A stretch of 39,745 nucleotides of DNA from Candidatus Epulonipiscium sp. (GTDB lineage: Bacteria; Bacillota; Clostridia; Lachnospirales; Defluviitaleaceae), in contig JAAYRK010000024.1 in the NCBI GenBank assembly GCA_012518815.1, positions 1 to 39,745 on the forward strand, written 5' to 3'. Made by a program: the position numbers and the translations under genes. Positions within the stretch are counted from its first letter, which is position 1. Each line of letters opens with the position of its first letter. Of the stretch, positions 15,634 through 24,295 are shown piece by piece. The notes beneath the pieces are model-generated. The model ran no database searches and was not told the origin of the DNA. It saw only the letters and a program-made list of their open reading frames with translations.

Positions 15634-16314
15634 TTGAAGGATACAATTATGATAGTTGATGATTCTAAAGAATTAAGAAAGATAATAAAATTATATCTTG
15701 AAAATGCAGGCTATGAAATAATTGAAGCGGAAAATGGGAAAGTAGCCATAGAGTTATTAAAAAATAGAGAGATATCCTTAATGATTCTTGATATTATGAT
15801 GCCCCAGATGGATGGATTTGAACTATTAGAGGCTTTAGGAGATGACAGAAAGTTTCCTGTAATATTTCTTTCTGCCAGAGGAAAAGTAGAGGACAAAATT
15901 AGAGGACTTAACTTAGGTGGAGATGATTATATAGCTAAGCCCTTTGACCCAGGAGAAGTTGTTGCAAGAGTATTAGCAGTTCTAAGAAGAAGCCAAAGAA
16001 ATATAAAAAAAGAAATTGTTGTAGGTTCTCTAAGATGGGATGTGGAAAAAAGATTAGTATATTTAGAAGATAAACTTTTAGAGTTAAGAGCTAAAGAGTA
16101 TAAATTATTAACTATGTTTATGAAAAGACCTGGTAAGGTATTTACCAAACAAGAAATATACGAATTATTATGGGATGAGCCATATTTTCACGATGACAAT
16201 ACCATAATGGTACATATAAGTAATTTGAGAGATAAAATAGAAGAGGATCCTAGAAACCCTAAAAAAATCTTAACCATAAGGGGTATAGGATATATGATGG
16301 ATGAAGGTTGTTGA
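15634..16314 (+). CDS. OmpR-family response regulator
   Basis: DNA-binding response regulator of 226 residues. The receiver domain (1-115) has acidic pocket Asp9/Asp10, phospho-acceptor Asp53 in MILDIMMPQMDG, Ser80 in FLSARG and Lys102 in YIAKPFDPGEV. A winged helix of the OmpR/PhoB type follows (KEYKLLTMFMKRPGKVFTKQ, then VMVHISNLRDKIEEDPRNPK and ILTIRGIGYMM). The start is TTG 15634 after AAAGGGGTGAGGGC. The kinase gene begins immediately after its stop. Likely DNA target: the 11-base-phased repeats upstream of the operon. Confidence 0.95.
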   Translation: MKDTIMIVDDSKELRKIIKLYLENAGYEIIEAENGKVAIELLKNREISLMILDIMMPQMDGFELLEALGDDRKFPVIFLSARGKVEDKIRGLNLGGDDYIAKPFDPGEVVARVLAVLRRSQRNIKKEIVVGSLRWDVEKRLVYLEDKLLELRAKEYKLLTMFMKRPGKVFTKQEIYELLWDEPYFHDDNTIMVHISNLRDKIEEDPRNPKKILTIRGIGYMMDEGC

Positions 16315-16315
16315 T

Positions 16316-17515
16316 ATGGAGAGACGTAAAAATATATTAAAAAACACATTTAAGTTCATTGCTTTATTTATTATATTTAATATCTTGTTTTTTATTGTCA
16401 TGTCAGCAATAATGCTATTTCCTGTAGGAAAAATAATGCCTGATTTTGTCCCTACGGCAGAGCAAGTAGAAGCTGATGATTTAGATTGGGAAGCAATTAA
16501 TGAGATTGGTGGATATGGGCTTGTTATTGATAATGAAGGAAAGGTTATAAAGTCTTATTATCAAAAGGATGATAAAAAAAGCTATACTCATATTGAATTA
16601 GTTAATTTATTAGATATTAGAGATTATGAAAAAACTGTTTTTTCATTTACCACAATGGACAATAATAAATTGCTTATAATATATCCTTCTTCAGCTTTTA
16701 ATACCATACCAAGTATGGATATGTCAGTGGTAGAAAAGAAGCAACCTTATTATTATCCAATACTTTTTGTAGTCGGATTAGTTATTTATATTTTTATGAT
16801 ATACATATTAATAAGCAGACTTACTAAAAAGATAAAGGTTGAATTTGACTTAATAAAAGCCGAAGAGGACAAAAAAGAAAATATGTTTTTAAGAGGATTA
16901 GCTCATGATATAAAGACACCTTTATCAACAATTATTACTTATGCAAAAGCCTTAGAAGATGGAATTGTAGAAAAGGGAGAAGAACAAGAATATAACAAAG
17001 TAATATATAACAACGGTATAATCTTAAAAGAAAGAGTTGAAAATATGCTAAGTCTTACAAGCTTAGGAGATAAAGGCATATTTTCACCTCAAGATGGAGA
17101 CATTTTAGAAGAGCTAAGACGTTTTGTAGGAGATAATTATTCTTGGTATATAAAAAATAATACAACAATAAATATAGAATTTAGTGATAAAAGTAGATTT
17201 GTTACTAAATATGATAGAAAATTATTTGTAAGACTATTAGAAAACTTACTTCAAAATAGCGTTCATCACAATGACAAAGCAGTTAATATTTTTATTGAAT
17301 GGGATAGCAAAGACAAAAAATTGATTATATATGATGATGGCAGGGGAGTACCAGAAAATATAAGAGCTTATATGTGGGAACCTATGGTAACAGGAGAAGA
17401 AAGTAGAACTGGTGAAAAATTAAGAGGTATTGGGTTGGCGAATGTTAAGAGAATTGTAGAGTTACATGGTTGGGAGATAGAATATGATGGAAAATTTAAT
17501 ATAAAAATAAAGTAA
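16316..17515 (+). CDS. Sensor histidine kinase
   Basis: Membrane histidine kinase of about 399 residues, partner of the OmpR-type regulator. Two membrane helices (FKFIALFIIFNILFFIVMSA and about residues 145-170, PILFVVGLVIYIFMIYILI) bracket an extracellular region of about 110 residues. The phospho-acceptor His lies in FLRGLAHDIKTPLSTII. The ATPase core shows LLENLLQNSVHHN (N box), DDGRGVPE (G1) and RGIGLANVKRIVELHG (G2). There is no obvious HAMP domain. I prefer ATG 16316 (MERRKN), spaced 8 bases after GAAGG, to the overlapping ATG 16301. The protein ends soon after G2, with little extra C-terminus. Confidence 0.92.
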   Translation: MERRKNILKNTFKFIALFIIFNILFFIVMSAIMLFPVGKIMPDFVPTAEQVEADDLDWEAINEIGGYGLVIDNEGKVIKSYYQKDDKKSYTHIELVNLLDIRDYEKTVFSFTTMDNNKLLIIYPSSAFNTIPSMDMSVVEKKQPYYYPILFVVGLVIYIFMIYILISRLTKKIKVEFDLIKAEEDKKENMFLRGLAHDIKTPLSTIITYAKALEDGIVEKGEEQEYNKVIYNNGIILKERVENMLSLTSLGDKGIFSPQDGDILEELRRFVGDNYSWYIKNNTTINIEFSDKSRFVTKYDRKLFVRLLENLLQNSVHHNDKAVNIFIEWDSKDKKLIIYDDGRGVPENIRAYMWEPMVTGEESRTGEKLRGIGLANVKRIVELHGWEIEYDGKFNIKIK

Positions 17516-17683
17516 GCTCAGATTGAAGACTTAGAACAAAAGATCCAAAGATTATCATCAATTAATAAAAGTAAAATAAAGTTTAACTTGAGCTTACATA
17601 AATCTCCTGTATTAATAGGATTAAGCTTAACAGACTATACAGCAGAAAAAGTCTTGGATATAATAAAAAACTATAATAATTAG
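17516..17683 (+). pseudogene. Orphan coding-like tail, 55 codons, no start
   Basis: Directly after the kinase stop, and in the same frame, 55 sense codons run to TAG 17681-17683, reading AQIEDLEQKIQRLSSINKSK then a segment ending LTDYTAEKVLDIIKNYNN. It starts with a coiled-coil-like helix and then a mixed strand/helix segment, unlike a kinase end. There is no ATG/GTG/TTG with a ribosome binding site. It is probably the 3' remnant of another gene; I do not recognise the family. Read-through of the TAA would fuse it to the kinase, which seems unlikely. Confidence 0.35.
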
Positions 17684-17705
17684 TGATTACAAAGATTTAT
17701 CTATG

Positions 17706-17746
17706 GCTAGTTTCTACCATATAAAATGTTAGAAACTAGCTTTTTT
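17706..17746 (+). terminator. Strong rho-independent terminator of ABC/two-component operon
   Basis: GCTAGTTTCTA (17706-17716) pairs perfectly with TAGAAACTAGC (17730-17740), followed by six T. Confidence 0.93.
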
Positions 17747-18505
17747 ACTGTTATTCAATAAATTATGTTAACAAGCTAATGCTTAATAGGTGAAAATACC
17801 TATATTTTAGTAAATAAGACTTATTAATAGCTGTATTAAATATGCATAAAAGCCTATTTTTCTTAACTATAAATAAAAATTTTTTGGGTATTTTTATAAC
17901 TTTTTCATACATTAATTTACATAATAGTATCAAGATTAACATTGTTCTACACTTTGTGATTGACAGTAATATGCTTACTATTTATAATAAATGTATATTT
18001 AAAAATGTGTACTATCTCATTATATGTTATTTATTTAACAATGAAATTATAAAGTTTAAATATCAGATAGAGCTATATTTTTTCTAATTTCATTTATTAT
18101 ATAAAATTACTTTTCTATTACGTTAATTGTGCATATGTTACTAGTTTAATATATTAGCTGCACCTTAAATTTGTCTTAAATAACAGTTCTTTGTTTATCT
18201 TAAGTTAGTCAAGTATAGGATTCTAATCTTATTATACTTCCAGTATAGTAGAATTATAACTTAGTTATTATGCCACCATTGATGGAAAAAAATTAATTAT
18301 AATCATATTAATGGAAATGGTTGTGTAATACATTTTAATTTTAATATGCTTTTATTTACAGAACACTAATAAAGTCTTTTGCTAGATTAATGTTTAAAGC
18401 TTATCTAGTAGAAATATGACCGCTTAAATAAGCTATCTAAAAGAAATGCTGTAGCTTAGATTAAAATTTTGTAGTCATTGCTAAAAATAAAATAGAAAGG
18501 AGAGT
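17747..18505. other. Long AT-rich intergenic region before chemotaxis cluster
   Basis: About 760 bases without a convincing gene. One 81-codon open frame (17842-18087) has no ribosome binding site and a Phe/Ile/Tyr/Asn-rich product as expected from AT-rich noise. A small inverted repeat TATACT-TCC-AGTATA lies at 18233-18247. TTTACA at 18355-18360 could be a -35, but no good -10 follows at 17 bases. The promoter of the chemotaxis cluster should lie here, but I cannot place it. No RNA gene or riboswitch was recognised. Confidence 0.5.
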
Positions 18506-18526
18506 ATGATTTTAGTCATTGACTAG
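18506..18526 (+). other. Six-codon mini-ORF upstream of cheY
   Basis: ATG 18506 with a strong AAAGGAGA just upstream encodes MILVID then TAG, ending 18 bases before the cheY start and close to its own AGGAGGG site. It may be a translated leader that couples to cheY, or a remnant of a receiver start, since MILVID is how many receivers begin. The palindrome TGACTAGTCA (18520-18529) spans its stop. Confidence 0.4.
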
Positions 18527-18544
18527 TCATACAGGAGGGAGAAT

Positions 18545-18907
18545 ATGAAAAGGATTCTAATTGTTGATGATGCTGCTTTTATGAGACTAGCCATAAGAAA
18601 GGCTCTTGAAAAAAATAATTTTGAAGTAGTTGGAGAAGCAGCAAATGGACTAGAAGCTGTGAAGAAATATATTGAGTTAAAACCTGATGCTGTTACTTTA
18701 GATATTACCATGGAAGAAATGACAGGAATCGATGCCTTAAGGGTTATTTTAAGAAGTGACCCAAATGCAAAAGTAATAATGATATCAGCTATGGGACAGG
18801 AGGCCATGGTAAGAGAAGCTCTTATTAATGGTGCTAAATCTTTTATTGTAAAGCCTTTTAAGGATGAACAAGTAATAAAGGTATTAAATCAAGTACTTGA
18901 AATGTAG
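18545..18907 (+). CDS. cheY: Chemotaxis response regulator CheY
   Basis: Single receiver domain of 120 residues with no output domain. Asp8 and Asp9 form the Mg site (ILIVDDAAFMR), Asp53 is the phospho-acceptor (VTLDITMEEMTG), then SAMG supplies the Ser and IVKPF the conserved Lys. In chemotaxis it carries the phosphate from CheA to the flagellar motor switch. The sequence MEEMTGIDALRVILRSDPNA is typical of Firmicute CheY. It is the first gene of the cluster, 16 bases ahead of cheA, with RBS AGGAGGG. Confidence 0.93.
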   Translation: MKRILIVDDAAFMRLAIRKALEKNNFEVVGEAANGLEAVKKYIELKPDAVTLDITMEEMTGIDALRVILRSDPNAKVIMISAMGQEAMVREALINGAKSFIVKPFKDEQVIKVLNQVLEM

Positions 18908-18923
18908 CCATAGGAGGTAAGTT

Positions 18924-21002
18924 ATGTCAGGTACATATTCTAATGAACCTATGCTTGATATGTTCATATTTGAAACAAGTCAATTAATTGAACAACTTGA
19001 ACAGATTATTTTAGCCAGTGAAAAGGAGACTGGCTTTAATTCTCATGCGATAAATGATATATTTCGAATAATGCATACAATAAAAGGTTCATCGGCCATG
19101 ATGATGTTTAATGATATTTCTACTGTTTCTCATGCTATAGAGGATATATTCTATTTTTTACGAGAAGAAAATCCAGAAAATATCGACTGCTCTAAACTTT
19201 CTGATTTAGTATTAGAAGCTGTTGATTATATAAAAGATGAAGTAGATAAGATTAAGGCTGGTGAGGACACAAGCAATAACCCTTCTGAATTAATTGAGAC
19301 ACTAAAAGAGTTTTTGGCTAATTTAAAGAGTGAGAATAAGAGTATAAGTTTAGAAATAAAAGAGCAGCCAAAAGAAAAGCCCCAATATTATATAAGCCCA
19401 GATAAAACTGCATCAAATAATTATAAACACACATATAAAGCAGTAATTTACTTTGATGAAGGTTGCGAAATGGAAAATATCAGAGCTTATACAATCATTC
19501 ATAATATTAAAGACATTACAAGTGATTATCACTTTTTTCCTATGGATATTATTGATAATGATGAATCTTGTGAAGTAATTCGCAAAGAAGGTTTTCAAAT
19601 ATACTTTAAAACAGATAAAAGCTATGAAGAAATGCATGAATTCTTTATGCAAACCATATTTCTTAGAGATTTGGAATTGACGGAACTCGAAGATGATGAA
19701 TACAAAAAAATTGCTGAAACAAAAGAAACTGAAGTAGAAGAAATTAAAGTTTTATCTAGTGAACCTATTAAAGTTCCAAAGTTAGATGATGAAGAAAAAA
19801 TTGTTATTGATAAAAGCAGGCAAACGGCTATTAGTTCACAAAGTTTTATAAGTGTTAGCGTAACAAAGTTAGATCAGTTAATGGATTTAGTAGGAGAAAT
19901 GGTTGTTGCAGAAGCAATGGTTATACAAAATCCTGACTTGCAAGGTTTAGAGCTAGATAATTTTCAAAAAGCTGCCAGGCAGTTAAATAAGATTACCAAT
20001 GAGATACAAGATGTTGTTATGTCAATTCGGATGGTAGCTCTATCAGCTACATTTTTAAAAATGCATCGCATTGTGCGAGACATGAGCAGAAAACTTAATA
20101 AAGAGGTTGAACTTGAAATTATTGGTGAGGATACAGAGGTTGATAAAAACATTATTGAACATATTTCAGACCCGCTGATGCATTTAGTGCGAAATGCCAT
20201 TGACCATGGTATAGAACCACGCAAGGAAAGGCTAGCAAAAGCTAAAGAAGCCAAAGGTACTGTAACTTTAGAGGCGAAAAATGCTGGTAATGATGTATTG
20301 GTAATGGTAAAAGATGATGGTAGGGGACTTGATAAAAGCAAAATATACAAAAAGGCAAAAGAAAAAGGTTTGGTTTTTAAAAATGAAGATGAAATGACAG
20401 ATAGAGAAATTTTTAACCTTATCCTAGTTCCGGGGTTTTCTACCAAAGCAAATGTCTCAGAGTTTTCTGGCCGGGGTGTTGGAATGGATGTTGTAGCTAG
20501 GAATATTGAAAGTGTAGGAGGTTCAATAATAGTAGACAGCCAATTAGATAAAGGAACAATAATTACAATGAAGATTCCTTTAACCTTAGCGATTATTGAT
20601 GGCATGATTATAAAGGTTGGTAAATCTAGCTACACTATACCAACTATATCTATTAAAGAATCCTTTAGGCCAAAACAAGAAGATATAATTACTGATCCTG
20701 ATGGAAGAGAAATGATTATGGTAAGAGGACAATGCTATCCTATTTTAAGACTCCATAATTTTTATAAAATACATACAGATGTAACAAGCTTTACTGATGG
20801 AATTTTTATAATGGTAGAAGAAGATGAAAAGTCACTTTGCATTTTTGTAGATGAGTTATTAGGTCAGCAGCAAGTTGTTGTAAAGGCTTTACCCAACTAT
20901 ATCCAAAAATACAGAAAAATAAAAGGTCTAGCAGGTTGTACTTTATTAGGAGATGGAAGTATTAGCTTGATTTTAGATGTTGGAGAATTGATTAAGCTAT
21001 GA
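18924..21002 (+). CDS. cheA: Chemotaxis histidine kinase CheA
   Basis: Central kinase of chemotaxis, 692 residues, cytoplasmic, bound to receptors through CheW. P1 phosphotransfer domain carries His51 (FRIMHTIKGSSAMM). A P2-like CheY/CheB-docking region occupies about 170-260 (YKAVIYFDEGCEMENIRAY). P3 dimerisation begins at ISVSVTKLDQLMDLVGEMVV. The P4 ATPase has HLVRNAIDHGIEP, DDGRGLD and FSGRGVGMDVV. P5 is a CheW-like regulatory domain (TLAIIDGMIIKVGKSSYTIP to GCTLLGDGSISLILD). All modules look intact. Start after ATAGGAGG. Confidence 0.97.
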   Translation: MSGTYSNEPMLDMFIFETSQLIEQLEQIILASEKETGFNSHAINDIFRIMHTIKGSSAMMMFNDISTVSHAIEDIFYFLREENPENIDCSKLSDLVLEAVDYIKDEVDKIKAGEDTSNNPSELIETLKEFLANLKSENKSISLEIKEQPKEKPQYYISPDKTASNNYKHTYKAVIYFDEGCEMENIRAYTIIHNIKDITSDYHFFPMDIIDNDESCEVIRKEGFQIYFKTDKSYEEMHEFFMQTIFLRDLELTELEDDEYKKIAETKETEVEEIKVLSSEPIKVPKLDDEEKIVIDKSRQTAISSQSFISVSVTKLDQLMDLVGEMVVAEAMVIQNPDLQGLELDNFQKAARQLNKITNEIQDVVMSIRMVALSATFLKMHRIVRDMSRKLNKEVELEIIGEDTEVDKNIIEHISDPLMHLVRNAIDHGIEPRKERLAKAKEAKGTVTLEAKNAGNDVLVMVKDDGRGLDKSKIYKKAKEKGLVFKNEDEMTDREIFNLILVPGFSTKANVSEFSGRGVGMDVVARNIESVGGSIIVDSQLDKGTIITMKIPLTLAIIDGMIIKVGKSSYTIPTISIKESFRPKQEDIITDPDGREMIMVRGQCYPILRLHNFYKIHTDVTSFTDGIFIMVEEDEKSLCIFVDELLGQQQVVVKALPNYIQKYRKIKGLAGCTLLGDGSISLILDVGELIKL

Positions 21003-21052
21003 GCTTAATTGGAGCATAAGATAAATTTATTTCTAAATGAAGGGGGATTAGT

Positions 21053-21547
21053 ATGGAAGAAATGATAGATAATACGCAAGTTCTCGAAGAAGATACTCAA
21101 AAGGGAAGATTTTTGACATTTTCATTAGACAAAGAATCTTATGGGATAGAAATTAAATATGTAACAGAAATTATTGGTTTACAAGAAATTACTGAAGTAC
21201 CGGAACTACCAGACTATATAAAAGGCATTATCAATTTAAGGGGTAAGATTATTCCAGTAATGGATATTAGATTGCGCTTTAAAAAGTCAGAAAAAGAATA
21301 TAATGACAGGACCTGTGTAATTGTTCTTGAGGTTCAAGATATATCAATAGGAATTATTGTTGATACTGTTTCGGAGGTTCTTACTATTCCGGAGGAAGAT
21401 ATTGTTGAACCACCACAAATGAATACAAACTATAAAAACAGGTATATAAAAAACATTGGTAAAGTTGCTAGTGAGGTAAAGCTATTAATTGATTGTGAAA
21501 AATTGCTTACAGAGGATGAGATGGAAGAATTAAATGAATCACTATAA
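21053..21547 (+). CDS. cheW: Chemotaxis coupling protein CheW
   Basis: Adapter of 164 residues linking chemoreceptors to CheA. It has the complete CheW fold: FLTFSLDKESYGIEIKYVTE at the N-terminus, the signature LPDYIKGIINLRGKIIPVMD and the late strand VDTVSEVLTIPEEDI. The short acidic N-terminal (EEMIDNTQVLEEDTQ) and C-terminal tails are not conserved. It lies between cheA and a chemoreceptor gene, RBS AGGGGG. Confidence 0.96.
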   Translation: MEEMIDNTQVLEEDTQKGRFLTFSLDKESYGIEIKYVTEIIGLQEITEVPELPDYIKGIINLRGKIIPVMDIRLRFKKSEKEYNDRTCVIVLEVQDISIGIIVDTVSEVLTIPEEDIVEPPQMNTNYKNRYIKNIGKVASEVKLLIDCEKLLTEDEMEELNESL

Positions 21548-21581
21548 TTTTTTAGTATTACAAAATGAGGAGGATTAGCTT

Positions 21582-23294
21582 ATGAAATGGTTTTATAATA
21601 TGAAAATAAGAACAAAAATTATAACATGTTGTATAATTCTTGCAGTCATAACAGCTATTGTTGGTATAGTTGGTGTTAATAGTATGAAAGAGCTTAATCT
21701 AAGAAACGAGCAAACATATTATAACAATATACAACCACAACTAGCATTAAAAAACATTCAAATTAATTTTCAAGAAGCTAGAGCTAATCATATTTTAGCT
21801 GTATACGAAAAAAATCCACAAAAAGTTCAAACATATGTTGATGAAATTAATAAAGTATTTGAAGAAAACAATGTGCTTTTTGCTGAGTATGAAAAAGCTA
21901 TTAGTAGTCAAGAAGAAAGAAATTTATACAATAGTGCAATAAGAAGTTTGGAAGTATATGGAGAAATACGCAATGAAAACTTAGAATTAATAAAAGCTGG
22001 AAAGTTTGATCAGGCTTTAGCTGAACTTAATAAAGTTACACAGGCTAGAATAGAAGCAGATGAAGAACTAAAAAAACTAATAGATTATAATGAAATGCTT
22101 GCCCAAAATGTAATACAAGAAAACGTGGAATATTTTATGCAAGAAACAACAATTATGATTTTTGTTATTGTTATTGGCACAATCATGGCATTAGCTTTAG
22201 GCCTAATAGTAGCTAGTAGTATGAACAAGGGTATAAGTATGCTAGTCGAAAAGGCTAACTTGATTGCTGCTGGTGATCTTAATGTTTTAATAGATATTGA
22301 TAGCAAAGATGAAATTGGAGAGTTGGCAAGAACATTTAAGAAAATGTCGGACAATGTCAATGATATTTTAGTTAATATAAATACCGCAGCAGAACAAGTT
22401 TCCACAGGAGCAAGGCAAATATCAGATTCAAGTATAGCTCTTTCACAAGGAACTACTGAGCAGGCAAGTTCAATTGAGCAGCTAACTTCCTCATTAGAAG
22501 AGATTTCTTCTCAGACAAAATTAAATGCTGATAATGCTAACAAAGCAAATGGTAAAGCAAGACTAGTAAAAGAAAATGCAGTAGAAGGAAATGAACAAAT
22601 GGAGAAAATGCTCAATGCTATGGAAGAAATAAATGAGTCTTCTAACAATATATCAAAGATAATAAAGGTAATTGATGATATAGCTTTCCAAACTAATATT
22701 TTAGCTCTTAATGCTGCAGTAGAAGCAGCTAGAGCAGGACAACACGGAAAAGGTTTTGCAGTAGTAGCGGAGGAAGTAAGAACTCTTGCAGCCCGTTCTG
22801 CAAGTGCAGCAAAAGAAACAACAGAAATGATAGAAAGTTCCATTGATAAAGTTGAAGATGGAACAAGAATAGCAAAAGAAACTGCAAAAGATTTAGATGA
22901 AATTGTAAAAGGAATAGAAGAAGTAGCAAATCTTATAGATGATATTGCAGTTGCTTCTAACGAACAAGCAACAGCTATTGAACAAATTAATATAGGCATT
23001 ATGCAAGTATCAGATGTTGTTCAAACAAATTCAGCTACTTCTGAAGAAGGAGCGGCAGCAAGTGAAGAACTTGCAACTCAAGCAGAACTCTTAAAAGATT
23101 TAGTTGGTAGATTTAAATTAAAGCAGAACGCAACAATAAACTACAATAATGAACTGATTAATTCTGAAGTATTAACTATGCTTAAAAACATGTCCCAAAA
23201 GAACAAGCAGGATATTGTCTATAATTCCAATGATAAAGATGAAGACTTTGAACAAATAATTTCTTTAACTGATAAAGAATTTGGAAAGTATTAA
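21582..23294 (+). CDS. Methyl-accepting chemotaxis protein with 4-helix-bundle sensor
   Basis: Chemoreceptor of 570 residues. TM1 at about 10-30 ([20 protein letters not shown]) and TM2 at about 190-212 ([20 protein letters not shown]) flank an extracellular four-helix-bundle domain of the 4HB_MCP type ([20 protein letters not shown]). A HAMP domain follows ([20 protein letters not shown]) and then the signalling coiled coil with the tip [20 protein letters not shown]. It has a C-terminal extension of about 60 residues past the coiled coil ([20 protein letters not shown]), which could be a flexible tether for CheR or CheB but lacks a clear pentapeptide. It is probably the main receptor of this cluster's kinase. 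Confidence 0.95.
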   Translation: MKWFYNMKIRTKIITCCIILAVITAIVGIVGVNSMKELNLRNEQTYYNNIQPQLALKNIQINFQEARANHILAVYEKNPQKVQTYVDEINKVFEENNVLFAEYEKAISSQEERNLYNSAIRSLEVYGEIRNENLELIKAGKFDQALAELNKVTQARIEADEELKKLIDYNEMLAQNVIQENVEYFMQETTIMIFVIVIGTIMALALGLIVASSMNKGISMLVEKANLIAAGDLNVLIDIDSKDEIGELARTFKKMSDNVNDILVNINTAAEQVSTGARQISDSSIALSQGTTEQASSIEQLTSSLEEISSQTKLNADNANKANGKARLVKENAVEGNEQMEKMLNAMEEINESSNNISKIIKVIDDIAFQTNILALNAAVEAARAGQHGKGFAVVAEEVRTLAARSASAAKETTEMIESSIDKVEDGTRIAKETAKDLDEIVKGIEEVANLIDDIAVASNEQATAIEQINIGIMQVSDVVQTNSATSEEGAAASEELATQAELLKDLVGRFKLKQNATINYNNELINSEVLTMLKNMSQKNKQDIVYNSNDKDEDFEQIISLTDKEFGKY

Positions 23295-23338
23295 TGATAT
23301 TAGACCCCTATAACTAAATATTAATTAATAATGCTAAT

Positions 23339-23385
23339 GCAAATATTCGTATCAGTATATTTGTTTTTCTGATACGAATATTTGC
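23339..23385 (+). other. 17-bp perfect inverted repeat between mcp and cheR
   Basis: GCAAATATTCGTATCAG (23339-23355) and its exact complement (23369-23385) enclose a 13-base T-rich loop. There is no T-run after the stem on the plus strand. It could be an attenuator-like or processing hairpin lowering cheR expression relative to mcp. A second palindrome, AAGCTTTT-T-AAAAGCTT, follows at 23410-23426. Confidence 0.6.
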
Positions 23386-23445
23386 TAATATGGAATTTTG
23401 TTTTTAGCTAAGCTTTTTAAAAGCTTCAAACAGGTAGGTGATAGG

Positions 23446-24261
23446 GTGATACCCATTACAAATAAAGAGTACAATCTCTTTAAAAAATATATTCATTCCC
23501 ACTATGGCATTTATTTAAAAGATGAAAAAAAAGCTTTAGTCATGGGAAGGCTTCAAAGGATATTAGTAGAAAAAGGCTTTAAGGATTTTACGGAATACTA
23601 TAATTATATTATTTCTGATAAATCAGGCGAGGCATCAAAAATTTTGATAAATAAAATTACTACAAATCATACTTTTTTTATGAGAGAAGTTGAACATTTT
23701 TACTTTTTTAAAAATCAAGTATTGCCCTATTTGCTTAATGTAGTTAAGGATAAAGATTTAAGGATATGGAGTGCTGGATGTTCTTCCGGAGAAGAGCCCT
23801 ATACCTTATCTATGATTATTGATGAGTTTTTAGGGAAAGAAAAAATATGGTGGGATACAAAGATTTTAGCTACTGATATATCTAGTCAGGTATTAGGAGA
23901 GGCCATAAAAGGGGTTTATAGCAGTGATGAAATTGCAAGTCTTCCATATAGCTGGAAACTAAATTATTTTGAAAAAATAGATGATGAAAACTTTGTTATC
24001 AAAAATAAAATCAAGAATGAGGTAATATTTAGGAAGTTTAATTTGATGGAAAGTATTTTTCCTTTTAAACGAAATTTTCATGTTATTTTTTGTAGAAATG
24101 TCATGATTTATTTTGATTTCAAAACAAGAAAGGAATTAATAGATAAATTTTATAATGCATTGGAATATGGTGGCTACTTGTTTATTGGTCATTCTGAATC
24201 TATTAATAAATACGAGACAAGCTTTAAATATGTGATGCCTTCTGTTTATAGAAAGGTATAA
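23446..24261 (+). CDS. cheR: Chemotaxis protein methyltransferase CheR
   Basis: S-adenosylmethionine-dependent methyltransferase that methylates glutamates of chemoreceptors. The N-terminal helical domain has YNLFKKYIHSHYGIYLKDEK and TTNHTFFMREVEHF. The SAM site is IWSAGCSSGEEPYTLSM, and FCRNVMIYFD is the late motif. I start it at GTG 23446 (271 residues), because the 13 bases AGGTGATAGGGTG around it are identical to those at the cheB GTG start. The longer frame from TTG 23398 has no ribosome binding site and would sit just after a large hairpin. Confidence 0.95.
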   Translation: MIPITNKEYNLFKKYIHSHYGIYLKDEKKALVMGRLQRILVEKGFKDFTEYYNYIISDKSGEASKILINKITTNHTFFMREVEHFYFFKNQVLPYLLNVVKDKDLRIWSAGCSSGEEPYTLSMIIDEFLGKEKIWWDTKILATDISSQVLGEAIKGVYSSDEIASLPYSWKLNYFEKIDDENFVIKNKIKNEVIFRKFNLMESIFPFKRNFHVIFCRNVMIYFDFKTRKELIDKFYNALEYGGYLFIGHSESINKYETSFKYVMPSVYRKV

Positions 24262-24295
24262 AGAGGACTTTTTATTAATAGGAAGAGGTGATAGG

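Noticed and set aside
17842-18087. 81-codon open frame in the long intergenic region
   Set aside because: No ribosome binding site, product rich in Phe/Ile/Asn/Tyr as expected from AT-rich noise, no recognisable domain.
22511-22999. Long antisense frames over the chemoreceptor and other signalling genes (also 8358-8819, 19964-20605, 30597-31052)
   Set aside because: Shadows of the real genes: biased Ser/Ala/Ile composition mirrors the coiled coil on the other strand and there are no ribosome binding sites.
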